Translations under genes and position numbers: made by a program
Origin: Hortaea werneckii
Lineage: Eukaryota > Ascomycota > Dothideomycetes > Mycosphaerellales > Teratosphaeriaceae
NCBI GenBank assembly: GCA_037044905.1
Contig: JBAOKB010000074.1
Span: 62,001 to 126,000 of the forward strand
DNA length: 64,000 bases
Direction of reading: 5' to 3'
Notes under the pieces: model-generated
The model's database searches: none
Seen by the model: the letters and a program-made list of their open reading frames with translations, nothing else
Told to the model about the DNA's origin: nothing
Shown: piece by piece, positions 12,601-22,870 of the stretch
Layout of the letters: every line of letters begins with the position of its first letter
Position numbering within the stretch: position 1 is the first letter of the stretch

Positions 12601-14876
12601 CCGGCGACACTTTCGACCGTGCCTTGTCGCTCCTGGTTCTTGCGCTTCTTCTCGCCCTTGCCCATGGGCGTGGGGGCGAAGTTACCCACAGGTGGCAAAC
12701 CTCTACCTTGTCCGTGGCCAGGAGTACCCATGTGGGCGCCACCAGCTTCGCGACTCATCACCGGGCTACCTGTTCCGTACACGTCGTTTGCGCCGTGACG
12801 GAGATTGCTCAGCATCGCACCCTCCTCAGCTGCAATGCGACCGCGCTCCGCTGCCTTCGCCGCTGCTGCAGATTCGGGAAGAAATTGTTTGAAGTCTTCG
12901 AGAAGGTCTGGCGCAGTGTTGAACAAACGCGTCACTTGGCCGTAGACGTCTTGAATTGGTTTCGATTCGCGTTGGTATGTCTGCAAGATCTCGAGGAATT
13001 GCTTGTAGATGTCTGGGTGCTGGCTGAAGCGGTTCTTTATAACAAGGTGAGTCAGCGATTTGCCACATGTCTCGTGCTTTGTGAAAGCGGGTAAATGATG
13101 AAGTGAACAGCGGAATGACAAGATGAGGTGGCCGGGAGGTAGAAAGTAGTACTGGCCAATGAAACAAGGCCAGAAACCTGGTGCACGAGCTTGACACGGT
13201 GGGTGAATGGAAACATACCTTAATCTTGTTGACGTAACTGATCGCGTGATTGAACTCGACTGGAGGCCTCTTCTCTGCTTCGCCGAGGGCATTGGGATCC
13301 TGTGAAGGGCCAGGCGTACCTCTAGGTGAGGCGCCGGCCCTCACACCCCCGCCGCCCCCGCCGCCACCGCCGCCTCCTGTGGCAGCAGAGACGGCATTTT
13401 GCAGGGAGCTGACACCCCTCTGTTCTTGTGCGTGAATGGCTTCTTGCTGTCTCGCGGCATCTAATGGGCTAAGATGCTGTTGCTGTTGCGCGCTGTGCGC
13501 TGTGGACGCCGGGCCCAGTGGACGACCGGACGGGGAGTACACCATGTGTGCGCTCTGCCCGCCCGGCTGAGGAGTGTATGCGCCGTTTGCAGGCCGAAGA
13601 CCCATGGACTCGACTCCTTCCCCAGCGCCAATCTGGTCAAGCGGGCGAACTTCGGGCATGTTATGCACGGTGGTGCCTTGCGGAGTAGTGACGCGAATCG
13701 CGTTCGGGTTGTCGCCCAGGCCACACTCGATGCGATAGCCAGGTGGTAGGAAGGTGTTGAAGCCTTGAATGAGCTCTGGGTTGCCTGCAAATAGTTGGCT
13801 GACGCGTCCAATGACCCCAGGGGTATCAATTGCGCCGCTCTTGAAATCTTTCATGATGTCCAAGAATTTGTTGTACACGTCAGGGCTGTCCGCAAACTGG
13901 ACCTTGACCTGATCCAGGTAACTCAACGCGTCATTCAAGATGGGCTGCTGACCCTGACCTTGCTGGCCTATTTGCTGCTGCTGCTGTTGCTGCTGCTGCT
14001 GTTGTTGTTGTTGTTGCTGAGCAGCCTGTGCATGCTGTTGAGCAGGTGTTCCAAATGGGAGTAGCATCCCGGGTTGTTGTACCTGCTGCTGCTGCTGTTG
14101 CTGTTGAGCAGGCTGTACTGGGCCGCCAAACATGTTCGCAGGTCCACTCGGTGCACCTAGGGGTTGCATCTGCTGTGGTTGCGGCTGCGGCTGCGGACCA
14201 GGTGGACCGTGCGGACCTTGTAGCGGCGTGCCAGCGCCCAATATATTATGAATACGCCCGCCTGTAGCAACAGGTTGATGCAGTAGGGGAGGTCCCGGCT
14301 GGTGCGGTGGCGCCTGTCCCAGCCTTCTACGCTCTTCTTCTTCGCGATGTCTACGGTCTTCCTCCTCTTTGATGTGAATTTGCTCCACTTCCCTGGCCCG
14401 TTCGCGCTCACGGTCTGCTATGCCAGGCTGACCAGTAGCCTGTGCGATATTTGGCAGTGGGAAGCCCGGCGGGCCGTCAGGTCGATGGGTGGGTGGAGGG
14501 GGTTGGCGGGGCGATGATTGCGAGATTCCTGCAAGACCTGCGAGGCCTGCAGGTTGGTGATGGAAGCCGAAGCTACCCGGGGGAGGAGGTGGTAAACCAC
14601 TGTGTGCGGAAGACGGTGACGGGGCGGGCTGTTGCTGTGGAGTTCTGTGACAGCAGTGTTAGCAAGCAGTTCGTTTCCTGATGATGAAAATCGCGGTGCC
14701 ATTGCTGTCCTGCTACGGCACGGCCAGCTGCATGACATTTCGACGCTGGGATGAACGCATGGACAGAGCAAACAAACGACCTACCCGTATCCGCCGCCGG
14801 GTCTTGGAGGCTGAGACTGGCTCTGGTCTGGATGTGCGCCGCCTCCCGGGGCTGGCGGCCACCGATGCCCGTCCAT
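9633..14876 (-). CDS. SIN3: SIN3 transcriptional co-repressor
   Basis: Four exons (14876-14785, 14644-13219, 13034-10386, 10328-9633) give 1590 aa. Three paired amphipathic helix domains are visible: PAH1 about 264-335 (ILNDALSYLDQVK), PAH2 about 463-530, split by intron 2 (FNHAISYVNKIK then NRFSQHPDIYKQF), and PAH3 about 685-750 (DRAKKVISNKNTMNEFL). The HDAC-interaction region follows (SLSNCRGLGPSYRLLP, then DEWASHPTWASEDSGF), and then the long C-terminal Sin3 region. The protein is the scaffold of Rpd3-type histone deacetylase complexes in the nucleus, bridging DNA-bound repressors to the deacetylase. The N-terminus is Pro/Gln-rich with poly-Gln tracts and a poly-Gly run. The start was chosen as the only ATG that splices in frame to the Pro-rich segment (intron 1, 140 nt). 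No frame breaks were seen over 4.8 kb of coding sequence. It is divergent from FCY1. Confidence 0.95.
13345..13377 (-). repeat. Poly-glycine coding run in SIN3
   Basis: Eleven consecutive Gly codons (GGN) between PAH1 and PAH2 of SIN3. GC-rich slippage-prone tract, likely length-variable between strains; lies in a low-complexity linker. Confidence 0.8.
13972..14019 (-). repeat. CAG/CAA microsatellite (poly-Gln) in SIN3
   Basis: Sixteen consecutive CAG/CAA codons just before PAH1. A second run of eight Gln codons lies at 14083-14106. Mixed CAG and CAA codons suggest an older, partly stabilised tract. Poly-Gln runs are common in fungal co-repressors. Confidence 0.85.
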
Positions 14877-15425
14877 ATTGATTGATGTTCCAAACCGTGT
14901 TGCCCTATGACTGGTCGCCTCTGAGAACGGGTCGACCTGGTTGGAGGAGATGCAAGGTGTCGGATGGCTGGGCTCGGTAGCTTGCGACAGCTCTCAGACG
15001 GGACTCGCGTGGCCTGGTGGGTGGTGTGTGTGTGTGTGCGACGCGAAGCACCAACTCGCACGTGCTCTTGTTCCTCTTGAGTCAAGTTGGATGAGGAAGC
15101 GCTTCAATAGGGTCCTTGGCGCATGGTGGACGCTCCGCCAAGAGAAGTACAAGTTGTGGTCGGTATGGTATGGCTCGGTAGTCGTGCTGGTTGTGGTGGC
15201 AGAAGCAGAGGGCAGCAGGGGAGAACCCAAACTGCGCTAGAGGCCGATATCTGGGTTCTGCCAGGGCGGTGTACAGCTACGAGGAGCCGAAGCTACATCA
15301 TTGACGGCTACTCCCGGCCCGTACCTGGGAAGGCGGAACGTGCGCCCGAGGTCGGCATCTGTACGGCCCTGACTCTTAACAGCCGAGACAACTCTCCTTC
15401 TGATATTGCTCGAAAAATCACGACA
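14877..15425. promoter_or_regulatory. Divergent intergenic region, SIN3 / FCY1
   Basis: 549 nt between two start codons. It holds a short (GT)7 repeat at 15024-15038. No other site can be supported. Open frames in this stretch are short and probably spurious. Confidence 0.4.
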
Positions 15426-16066
15426 ATGACGAGGAACATCCCTTGGGCACCAAATATGTCACACTCCAATCAACCTACTTCAGATGACCCAGGCTTCAAG
15501 GTGGCATATCAAGAGGCCAAGACTGGCTTCGATGAAGGTGGCGTACCCATTGGAGCGTGCCTTGTAGATAAGGATGGCAAGATACTAGGTCAAGGGCACA
15601 ATATGAGAGTTCAAAAGAGCAGTGCGACTTTGCATGTACGCAGCTATTACATTTCCAACAAGATTTTTTCAATCACCTGAACCCTGAATAACCTCTATCG
15701 TCTCAAGGCCGAGATCTCCTGCTTCGAAAATGCCGGTCGTCTGCCAGCGTCTGCGTACCGTGGCGCGACTATGTACACTACCCTTTCCCCATGCGACATG
15801 TGCACCGGAGCATGTGTTATGTACAAAGTTGCTCGAGTCGTCATGGGTGAGAACAACACCTTCGTCGGCGGTGATGAATACCTCAGACAACGTGGGATCG
15901 AAGTCGTCAACCTGAAGAACGCCGAGTGTGAGCATTTGATGAAAGAGTTCATCAAGAAGCACCCCGAAGACTGGTAATCCGACGTCGAACTTGCTGAGAT
16001 TTGGCAAATGCTGACTGCTGTGATAGGTACGAAGACATCGGGGAACCGGAGAAGGCCCAGCAGTGA
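15426..16066 (+). CDS. FCY1: Cytosine deaminase
   Basis: Three exons (15426-15635, 15708-15973, 16027-16066) give 171 aa, close to the usual size of about 160 for fungal enzymes. The zinc-dependent deaminase signature is complete: the H-A-E motif is reconstituted across intron 1 (TLH | AEISCFENAGRL), and the PCDMC motif (TTLSPCDMCTGACVMY) lies in exon 2. GGVPIGACLVDKDG precedes it and the C-terminus is HPEDW|YEDIGE, with the Trp codon split by intron 2. The enzyme converts cytosine to uracil in pyrimidine salvage and is also the step that activates 5-fluorocytosine. An alternative start is the Met 10 codons downstream (15456). It converges on HEM12. Confidence 0.95.
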
Positions 16067-16314
16067 CCGCGCATGTCGCACACTAACCAGCCTAGAACAA
16101 CTGTACGTTGTCCTTCAAGGCCTAGCCAGAGTCAACCTCTTCTCTTCGGAGCCGGGGCGATTTGCACGCTACCAGTCACTCTGCATAATGAACCGGTTAT
16201 GCATCCTTTCCTCGGCGGCGGCCAAATCGACTTGGCTAGGCGCGTGTTTCTCCTGACGGAGGTCTGTTAAATCTGTTGGCACACCGCCATTTCCTTTCAA
16301 ATGGCCGAACGAAG

Positions 16315-17489
16315 TCATCTACCTGATAGTCTGTGAATCTCCTGGAAATAGAACTTCAGATCGTCAGGGTTGACAAATGGCGTAATTCCTAGCCGACAAA
16401 CGTTAGCAAATCTCTGGCACTGTGTACGCAAGGAGGACATAAGAGACGCTTACCATGGCCGAGATTAGCTATCCAGCCTTGCTTTCCACCGCCGAAGCCC
16501 TTAACCATGTTTTCAACCACTTTCGTGATCGCCTCGTGACCGCCGTATAGAATGCCGGGGTCAGCGTTGCCTTGAATGACCTTGCCGTACTTCTGCGCAA
16601 CCGCATACGCATCTTTTGGTTCGTGAAGCCAGTCAAGCCCAATAACATCGTACTTGGTCTTGCACAAGTCATCCAAGGCATACCATGCACCCTTGGCAAA
16701 CACGACCATGGGCACTACCTCCTGTCCCAACTCCCTCAACCGAGCCGGCAGATGATCGCAAACATAGTTCAAGTACGGCAGGCCGAACTCGTTGAAGCTG
16801 GCCGGACTCAACTCTCCCGCCCACGAGTCAAAGACCTGCACAATCTGCGCCCCGGCCACGACCTGCTGCGCCAGATACTCGACACACAACACCGCAAGCT
16901 TCTGCAGCAGCTTCTTCGCCTCGACCGCATACTTGAATATCCACGTCTTCGCATGCCTGAACATCTTGCTGCCCCCACCTTCAACCATATAACACATGAG
17001 GGTGAAAGGCGCACCACAGAACCCATACAGCGGCACGCGGCCTTGCAACTTCTGCCGCGTAAGCGTAATAGCCTTGTAGACATAATCCAAACTCTCCTTA
17101 ACATCGCACTCCCTCTCCATGACCTCCTTGAACTGCTCGTCCTCGGGGCTACCCAGGGGGTTCGGGAAATGCGGGCCCTTCTCGGGCACCATGACGACCT
17201 CCATGCCCATGGCCTGGGGGATGACGAGGATGTCGGAGAAGATGATGGCGGCGTCGATGAGGCCCTCGTACCGCTCGACCGGCTGCAGCGTCAGCGTCGA
17301 CGCGATCTCCGGGTTGCGGCAGCATTCGAAGAAGTCGTTGTTGCCCTTGGCCTTGTGGTATTCGGGGAGGTAGCGGCCTGCTTGCCGCATCACCCAGCAT
17401 GGTGGACGCTCGACTTTTTGGCCGCGGGCGGTGCGGAGGAGGAGGTCGTTTTTGAGGGGTTCGAATATGGGGTCGTCTTTGCTTGCCAT
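16315..17489 (-). CDS. HEM12: Uroporphyrinogen decarboxylase
   Basis: Two exons (17489-16454, 16388-16315), 369 aa, the usual length. The N-terminal signature RPPCWVMRQAGRYLPEY carries the substrate-binding Arg residues, and IIFSDILVIPQAMG carries the active-site Asp. CGAPFTLMCYMVEGGGS and QVFDSWAGELSP follow, and the C-terminal GNADPGILYGG...NLGHG|ITPFVNP motif is completed across the 65-nt intron. It decarboxylates the four acetate side chains of uroporphyrinogen III to give coproporphyrinogen III, the fifth step of haem synthesis, in the cytosol. The start was chosen at MASKDDPIFEPLKND; further in-frame sequence upstream lacks family features. It shares a 403-nt divergent region with MSH1, so two genes of haem and mitochondrial biology are head to head. 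Confidence 0.96.
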
Positions 17490-17892
17490 GGTTGCTTCCT
17501 TTTTTTTCCTCCCTTGTGTTTTTGATTTCCTGAGCGGTGGGTTGGGGTCGTGGTGTGGGTGATGGAGGGGCAGTTGATGCGAGGTGGTTTGAATTGATCG
17601 AACCGAGGCTTGCGGTTTGACGACATTGATGGAGACATTGATCAAGCTTTCGTTAGAGCAAACTCTGTGCGAGCAGGGCCGAACAACCGCGTTTGGCACG
17701 CGTCCCCCTTTCCTTCCCATCAAGCCCACCATAATCCAAGATAAACGCTGGAAGCTGACTAGATATTTACCAAGAAATAACGACTCTTCCAGAAATCGTT
17801 TTTGAAGCTGCCTCACTGTCAAACGATCTTGTACATATTGGCTAAGGCTGTAGCCTGCAGCTCCCTAACTTGAAGAACTCCATGACATCTCT
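17490..17892. promoter_or_regulatory. Divergent intergenic region, HEM12 / MSH1
   Basis: 403 nt between the two start codons. Contains a short poly-T stretch near 17498 just upstream of the HEM12 start. No specific factor sites are claimed. Confidence 0.4.
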
Positions 17893-20844
17893 ATGAGCTT
17901 GGGAACATTGATCCGGCGCTCAACATGTAGCCCACGAAAACTATTGATATCCGGCCAGCCACTTTTGCGCCCGGCAACCTTTTCATGCGACGATTTATCG
18001 CAGCGATCATGGATCCGCGGAGCGAAAACAAAGACGGTGGTAAAAGCAAGCAGCTTGCCACAAGGGATCCTTCCGCCACTTCCCCAGACCGAAGATGATC
18101 TCGCGCTCAAGAAACAATACCCGACAGTGCTTCAACAGCACTTGAACAATGTCCGCAAATTTAAGGACTGCATTGTTCTCACCCGGGTCGGCGACTTCTA
18201 CGAGATGTATTTCGACCAGGTAGACGAGTATGCGCACCTAGTTAACCTCAAGAAAGCCAAGCGAGCTACCGCTCTCGGGGATGTAGCCATGGCAGGGTTC
18301 CAACATGCTTCACTGGATAGGTACCTGAAGATGTTTGTCCAGGATCTCGGGAAACAGGTGGCTATTTCTGAGCAAATTCGCTTGCCGGATAGCGAAAGGG
18401 AAGGCAGAGCAGGGGCTCCGATGTACGACAGGAAAGTCACGAGAGTGATTACGGCTGGTACTTTGATCGATGAGAATTTCATGGATCCGTATGAAAACAA
18501 TTTCCTGCTGGCTGTGCACCTGGGCGCTTCAATACCAGCGGAACTTCTAAGTGAAGCTCAAAAAGAGCCGCAGGAAAACAGTGGTCGCTCGCAATCTGTC
18601 GGTTTAAGCTGGGTCGACTTGTCGAGTGGCGACTTCTTCACGCAGCATATCAACCTTGCTTCGCTTTCTTCGCTCGTGGCTCGTATTCGGCCACGCGAGA
18701 TTGTGCTTGACCGATCTCTGGAATCGGCCGCTGAATTGCAACTGAATACCCTTCTTGGCGAAGGTGGTTTCTCTGTGCACTTTCACGAAGTCAACGTGCA
18801 GTCGTCTACAGTCGCTGAATGGACCACGATGCTCGAACAACCAGTCCCGAAAAAGGAGGTATCCGCATTCTCGGCAGAAGAGGTCATAGCTGGTAACCTG
18901 GTACTAGACTATGTCAAAGAAAAGCTCATAGGCCAGCAGATCAAGCTCCAGCCACCTGTCAGGCGCTCGGAAGAGGAATTCCTATCGATCGACAAGCAGA
19001 GCTTGCGGGGTCTTGAGATTCGGAGCACTCTTCGAGATGGTACCTTCCAAGGCAGCTTGTTGCACGCTGTTCGCCAAACTGTTACCAAGAGCGGAGCAAG
19101 ACTTCTCAGCCAGCGATTGGTGTCTCCTTCAATGTCTCTAGGTGTAATCAACAAGAGATTAGACTTGGCGCAGGAGCTCTTGCACCATGATGCGTTGCGC
19201 GAGGATGTCGTAGCGTTGCTGCGTCGTACAGCCGACACTCTGCGGCTCCTCCAACGCTTCTCCATCGGCAGGGGCGACGCTGATGACTTGTTGAGTCTCG
19301 CTCGTACGGTCGATGTTACAGTTCGCTTGGCCAAGCTGTTGCAGGACCACATTGAGGCGCAGCAATCCCAGAACGATGGGGTTATCGATTTTGGCTTCCT
19401 CATGGACATTCTTGGCCGTCTGGATACGAAGAGCCCCAATGTGATCTCCAAGCGCATTACTGACGCGATTGATGAAGATGGTCTCAATCGGCAGCATGTT
19501 GCTGAACTTCAGGAGCGATCTGATGCCGAGGAGTCAGCGGAAGAAGCAATAGCGGCCGGAGAGGATTCGCAGAAGACGGCAAAATCATCACGTCGTACGT
19601 CCAAGAAGAGAGCTACTGCTGAAGAGATCAGCCCGGAGGAGACCTGGATCATGCGCAGACGCGCGTCGTCCACTTTGGAAAGGGCACATACCGATCTGGA
19701 CGACTTGATTGGAATGAAGTATGATCTTGCTCAGACATTGCGTCGAGACCTCATGAACGAAAGCTTGACGATGAAATGGAGTGCTCAGCTTGGGCATTTC
19801 TGTCACATCAAAGGAAAAGAAATCAAGAGTCCGCTGTCTGCACGTTCTGACGTCCGAAGCATTGGCTCAACAAAGAGTACCAGGTCATTTTACATTGATG
19901 AATGGACTCAGCTCGCAGCCCGAATAGACGAAAGTAAACTTCGCATCCGAACCGAAGAGGAGCGTGTGTTCACTCGGCTTCGTAATAAAGTGCTTGAGAA
20001 CCTCATGACGCTCCGTCGTAATGCCGCCGTTCTTGACGAGCTTGACGTAGCCTGTTCGTCTGCGACCGTCGCGAAACAGCGTGGGCTTGTCCGACCAATC
20101 TTGAACGAGAGCACTACCCATAACATCGTTGGCGGTCGTCATCCTACCGTGGACGCAAGCTTGAAAGACTCTGGCCGCCTTTTTACCGCGAATGACTGCG
20201 CTGTGGGTGACCGAGAGAAGATCTATCTCATTACGGGTCCCAACATGGCAGGAAAGAGCACCTATCTCCGCCAAAATGCTCTCATAACCATCCTCGCCCA
20301 AACAGGCTGCTTCGTTCCAGCCGACTACGCCGAGATAGGCCTTGTCGATAAGATCTTCAGTCGGGTAGGCTCAGCAGACAATCTGTACCAAGACCAATCG
20401 ACTTTCATGGTCGAGATGCTCGAGACGGCCGAGATCCTCAAGCAAGCTACGCCCCGATCTTTCGTCATCATGGACGAAGTCGGTCGAGGCACAACGCCAG
20501 AGGATGGCATTGCCGTGGGGTATGCTTGTCTGCATCACCTCCACAATGTAAATCGAAGCCGAACACTATTCGCCACGCATTTCCACGCTCTTGCAGATAT
20601 GACGACCGACTTCAGTGCTCTGGGTTGCTATTGTACGGACATTGCCGAAGAGGACGATGGAAGCTGGGCTTATGTGCATAGGTTACGGAGAGGTGTCAAT
20701 CGGAAGAGCCACGCGCTGAAGGTTGCGAGATTAGCAGGGTTACCGGAGAGTGCTGTTGAAGTCGCTGGGGCGGTGTTGGCTGACATGCAGCGACACGAAA
20801 GTGTAGAGGTTGAAAAGCACAGCACTTGTGCTGCTTCTGCTTAA
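17893..20844 (+). CDS. MSH1: Mitochondrial DNA mismatch repair protein MutS homolog 1
   Basis: Intronless, 983 aa. The first about 45 residues are Arg/Ser-rich without acidic residues early on, as in a mitochondrial presequence (MSLGTLIRRSTCSPRKLL). MutS domain I follows with the mismatch-contacting Phe-x-Glu motif (VGDFYEMYF), which is kept in MSH1 and MSH6 but not in MSH2 or MSH3. The C-terminal ATPase shows Walker A GPNMAGKST, an ST.MVEM motif, Walker B VIMDEVGRGTTPEDG and the H-loop FATHFHAL. It recognises mismatches in mitochondrial DNA and limits mutation and recombination there. An insert of charged residues near 545-575 (rich in Glu/Lys) is likely a species-specific linker. No frame breaks. 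Known yeast and fungal homologues are of similar length. Confidence 0.95.
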   Translation: MSLGTLIRRSTCSPRKLLISGQPLLRPATFSCDDLSQRSWIRGAKTKTVVKASSLPQGILPPLPQTEDDLALKKQYPTVLQQHLNNVRKFKDCIVLTRVGDFYEMYFDQVDEYAHLVNLKKAKRATALGDVAMAGFQHASLDRYLKMFVQDLGKQVAISEQIRLPDSEREGRAGAPMYDRKVTRVITAGTLIDENFMDPYENNFLLAVHLGASIPAELLSEAQKEPQENSGRSQSVGLSWVDLSSGDFFTQHINLASLSSLVARIRPREIVLDRSLESAAELQLNTLLGEGGFSVHFHEVNVQSSTVAEWTTMLEQPVPKKEVSAFSAEEVIAGNLVLDYVKEKLIGQQIKLQPPVRRSEEEFLSIDKQSLRGLEIRSTLRDGTFQGSLLHAVRQTVTKSGARLLSQRLVSPSMSLGVINKRLDLAQELLHHDALREDVVALLRRTADTLRLLQRFSIGRGDADDLLSLARTVDVTVRLAKLLQDHIEAQQSQNDGVIDFGFLMDILGRLDTKSPNVISKRITDAIDEDGLNRQHVAELQERSDAEESAEEAIAAGEDSQKTAKSSRRTSKKRATAEEISPEETWIMRRRASSTLERAHTDLDDLIGMKYDLAQTLRRDLMNESLTMKWSAQLGHFCHIKGKEIKSPLSARSDVRSIGSTKSTRSFYIDEWTQLAARIDESKLRIRTEEERVFTRLRNKVLENLMTLRRNAAVLDELDVACSSATVAKQRGLVRPILNESTTHNIVGGRHPTVDASLKDSGRLFTANDCAVGDREKIYLITGPNMAGKSTYLRQNALITILAQTGCFVPADYAEIGLVDKIFSRVGSADNLYQDQSTFMVEMLETAEILKQATPRSFVIMDEVGRGTTPEDGIAVGYACLHHLHNVNRSRTLFATHFHALADMTTDFSALGCYCTDIAEEDDGSWAYVHRLRRGVNRKSHALKVARLAGLPESAVEVAGAVLADMQRHESVEVEKHSTCAASA

Positions 20845-21375
20845 ATAGTATAATGTCTTATTATCCTCAAAGAAAGAACACAAAGATTCGTCGAATCATC
20901 TTGTATAGTTGCGAATCTGGGATAGATTCGCAGGATCTACCGCGCTCTGTTCGAAAGACACACGTTGAATTATGACTCTATTTGGAACTTTATAAAGCTC
21001 TCTGCAAGAGTATACCATGCACAGGGGTTTAAACTAGTGAGACTTGCAGCATATATGTAAAGTATATATAGCAAATACGGAACAATTGAAAACCAGATAC
21101 GAAGCAGCACGCCAACACCAGCGAGTTTGGCACAGTGACTAGTCGTCCCTTAATTCTGAAATCAAATGAAGACTCACAGTCATCCACAGAACATTGTCTT
21201 TTCAAGATCCTAAAGTTGACGAATCTCCACCGTTGCTATCGTGGAAGTTGGGCTTCGTCCTCCCAAAGGGGATTCGGCGCCGATGCAGATCGCTAGGGTT
21301 AGGGTTCTGCGCATCAGCGTTCCGCATCTTTCGGACATCCAGTGCAGACGGCATCGTCAGACTCCCACCACTAAG
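20845..21375. other. Intergenic, downstream of MSH1
   Basis: 531 nt, locally AT-richer than its surroundings, with no credible gene. It contains an inverted repeat at 20910-20932 and probably the 5' region of the next gene. Confidence 0.45.
20910..20932 (+). terminator. Perfect 9-bp hairpin in MSH1 3' region
   Basis: TGCGAATCT, five-nt loop GGGAT, then AGATTCGCA, 65 nt after the MSH1 stop. A second near-palindrome, GATTCGTCGAATC, lies at 20885-20897 and shares the GATTCG word. It could be a 3'-UTR structure; no function is known. Confidence 0.3.
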
Positions 21376-22728
21376 ATGTTTTCACGGCGCTCGCTGCATA
21401 CTTTGAGTGCTGCCGAGAGGCAGTTTCTCCGGCAGCAGAACGTCCGCACTGGAGAATGCATTAGATGCTTTCACGCCTCGCGAAGACAGCGCGCAGAAGG
21501 CGATGGACCTGCGGGATCTGGGAAACGCAATGTAGGCTCGGATCAAGGCAATGACCAGGGCACACCCTATAACAGTATGAATTGAGAATAGGGATGGCAA
21601 GAATGTAAACTGACACAATCATCAGAGCCCAACCGTGGACCTAGCCGTCAGCAACGCTCCGCTAAGGTCTCCGAGGAAGTCCGCATGCTCAACCGCGATA
21701 CACCCAACCTTGGTCCAACGAAGCCCCCGAACGATGGAGCAGACTTCACCGCACCGCCGGCTGCCACGAATTCAGAGGATGCGCCGCCAGGTAGAATGGG
21801 TGAGAACATGCCGCCGGAAAGAGAGGGACCGTTGAACCAGGGTGCTGCAAGCAGGCCACTGCGGGATGCTGGAGAAGAACAAGTCGGTGCAATCAAGGGC
21901 AATATGAACGTTCGGCCTGACAGCGCTGCTCAGCCCACCCCAGAGGTTGGCTTTTTGGACGCAGCGAGCGCGGGTGGACAGGGGACGATAGCGCAGAAGA
22001 GAGCACAGGATCCCGAAGAGCAAGATGAGGAGGGAGAAGAAGAGGAGCAAGACAAGGCACCAGATATGGTCACTAAGAAGCGGCCCGACGTTGTTTCGCC
22101 CTCAGGGCCACGTCTTCCCATGCCTGGAACACCCTTTATTGCTGCGGCGCTGACTAGGGAGGGTCTCAAGACCGCCGGCGACGGCGCATCTACAATTGCC
22201 GCCGGGAATTTCGAAGGTGTGCTGAATGACCGTCTGAAGGTGGTCACCGAGCCTGGAAATGACGTTGCCAGTCGCGACGTGCACTACCTCGCCCAGAAAC
22301 TCCTGAACCGACAGCTCGTTTACTTCCGCTCGGAGGATGAGATAGAAGCAACGTTGGCAGAGTGCAAGCGCATCACAGGTAGAGGCGCTCTTCTCACGGA
22401 ACAGGAATATGCCGACTTGAACCTAGACGCTACTCAACCATACTTTACCCCCTTCCCTGAAGGCGTACGGAAAACTCTGATTAGCCACATGGTGAACGGG
22501 CAGTACGACAGCCAGGGTCTTTTCGCGGGTAAAGCGCCGCATAAGCAGGAGGTCTTGAACGAGGTCGAGAGGAATCTGATGCGCAATGGCACGTACTTGA
22601 ACAGCGATAGCAGCAGGCTTCTTCAGAAGGTCAGGAGTTTGCTGCCTGTAGCAACACTGCAGAAGAGTGGTGCTAATGGCGCAGCGCCGCAGGGCAAGGA
22701 ACAGCAGAAGCAGGAAGCTAAAGCGTGA
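21376..22728 (+). CDS. Predicted mitochondrial protein, unknown function
   Basis: Two exons (21376-21574, 21626-22728) with a 51-nt intron give 433 aa. The N-terminus MFSRRSLHTLSAAERQFLR followed by ECIRCFHASRRQ looks like a mitochondrial presequence with a cleavage-like site. A Pro/Gly/Glu-rich linker (about residues 85-215, including an EEQDEEGEEEEQDK acidic run) leads to a folded C-terminal region with LKTAGDGASTIAAGNFEGVL, HYLAQKLLNRQLVYF and FPEGVRKTLISHMVNGQYD. I do not recognise the family. It probably acts in the mitochondrial matrix or on the inner membrane, by targeting inference only. It follows MSH1 in the same direction. Confidence 0.75.
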
Positions 22729-22870
22729 GTGAGCTATCGCTGAGCGTTTGCATAAATGTAGCAATATCTGTACAATGAAAGCCAGGTTTGGCCGAGTCAT
22801 TTCATCTCCCCTTTCAGGCGCATCCCGTCTTTATAAGCCGGAACTGCCACGATGGCCGGTTCACAACCAT

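Noticed and set aside
16572..17525. 317-codon open frame on the plus strand
   Set aside because: Exactly antisense to HEM12; a shadow of its codon bias without any domain.
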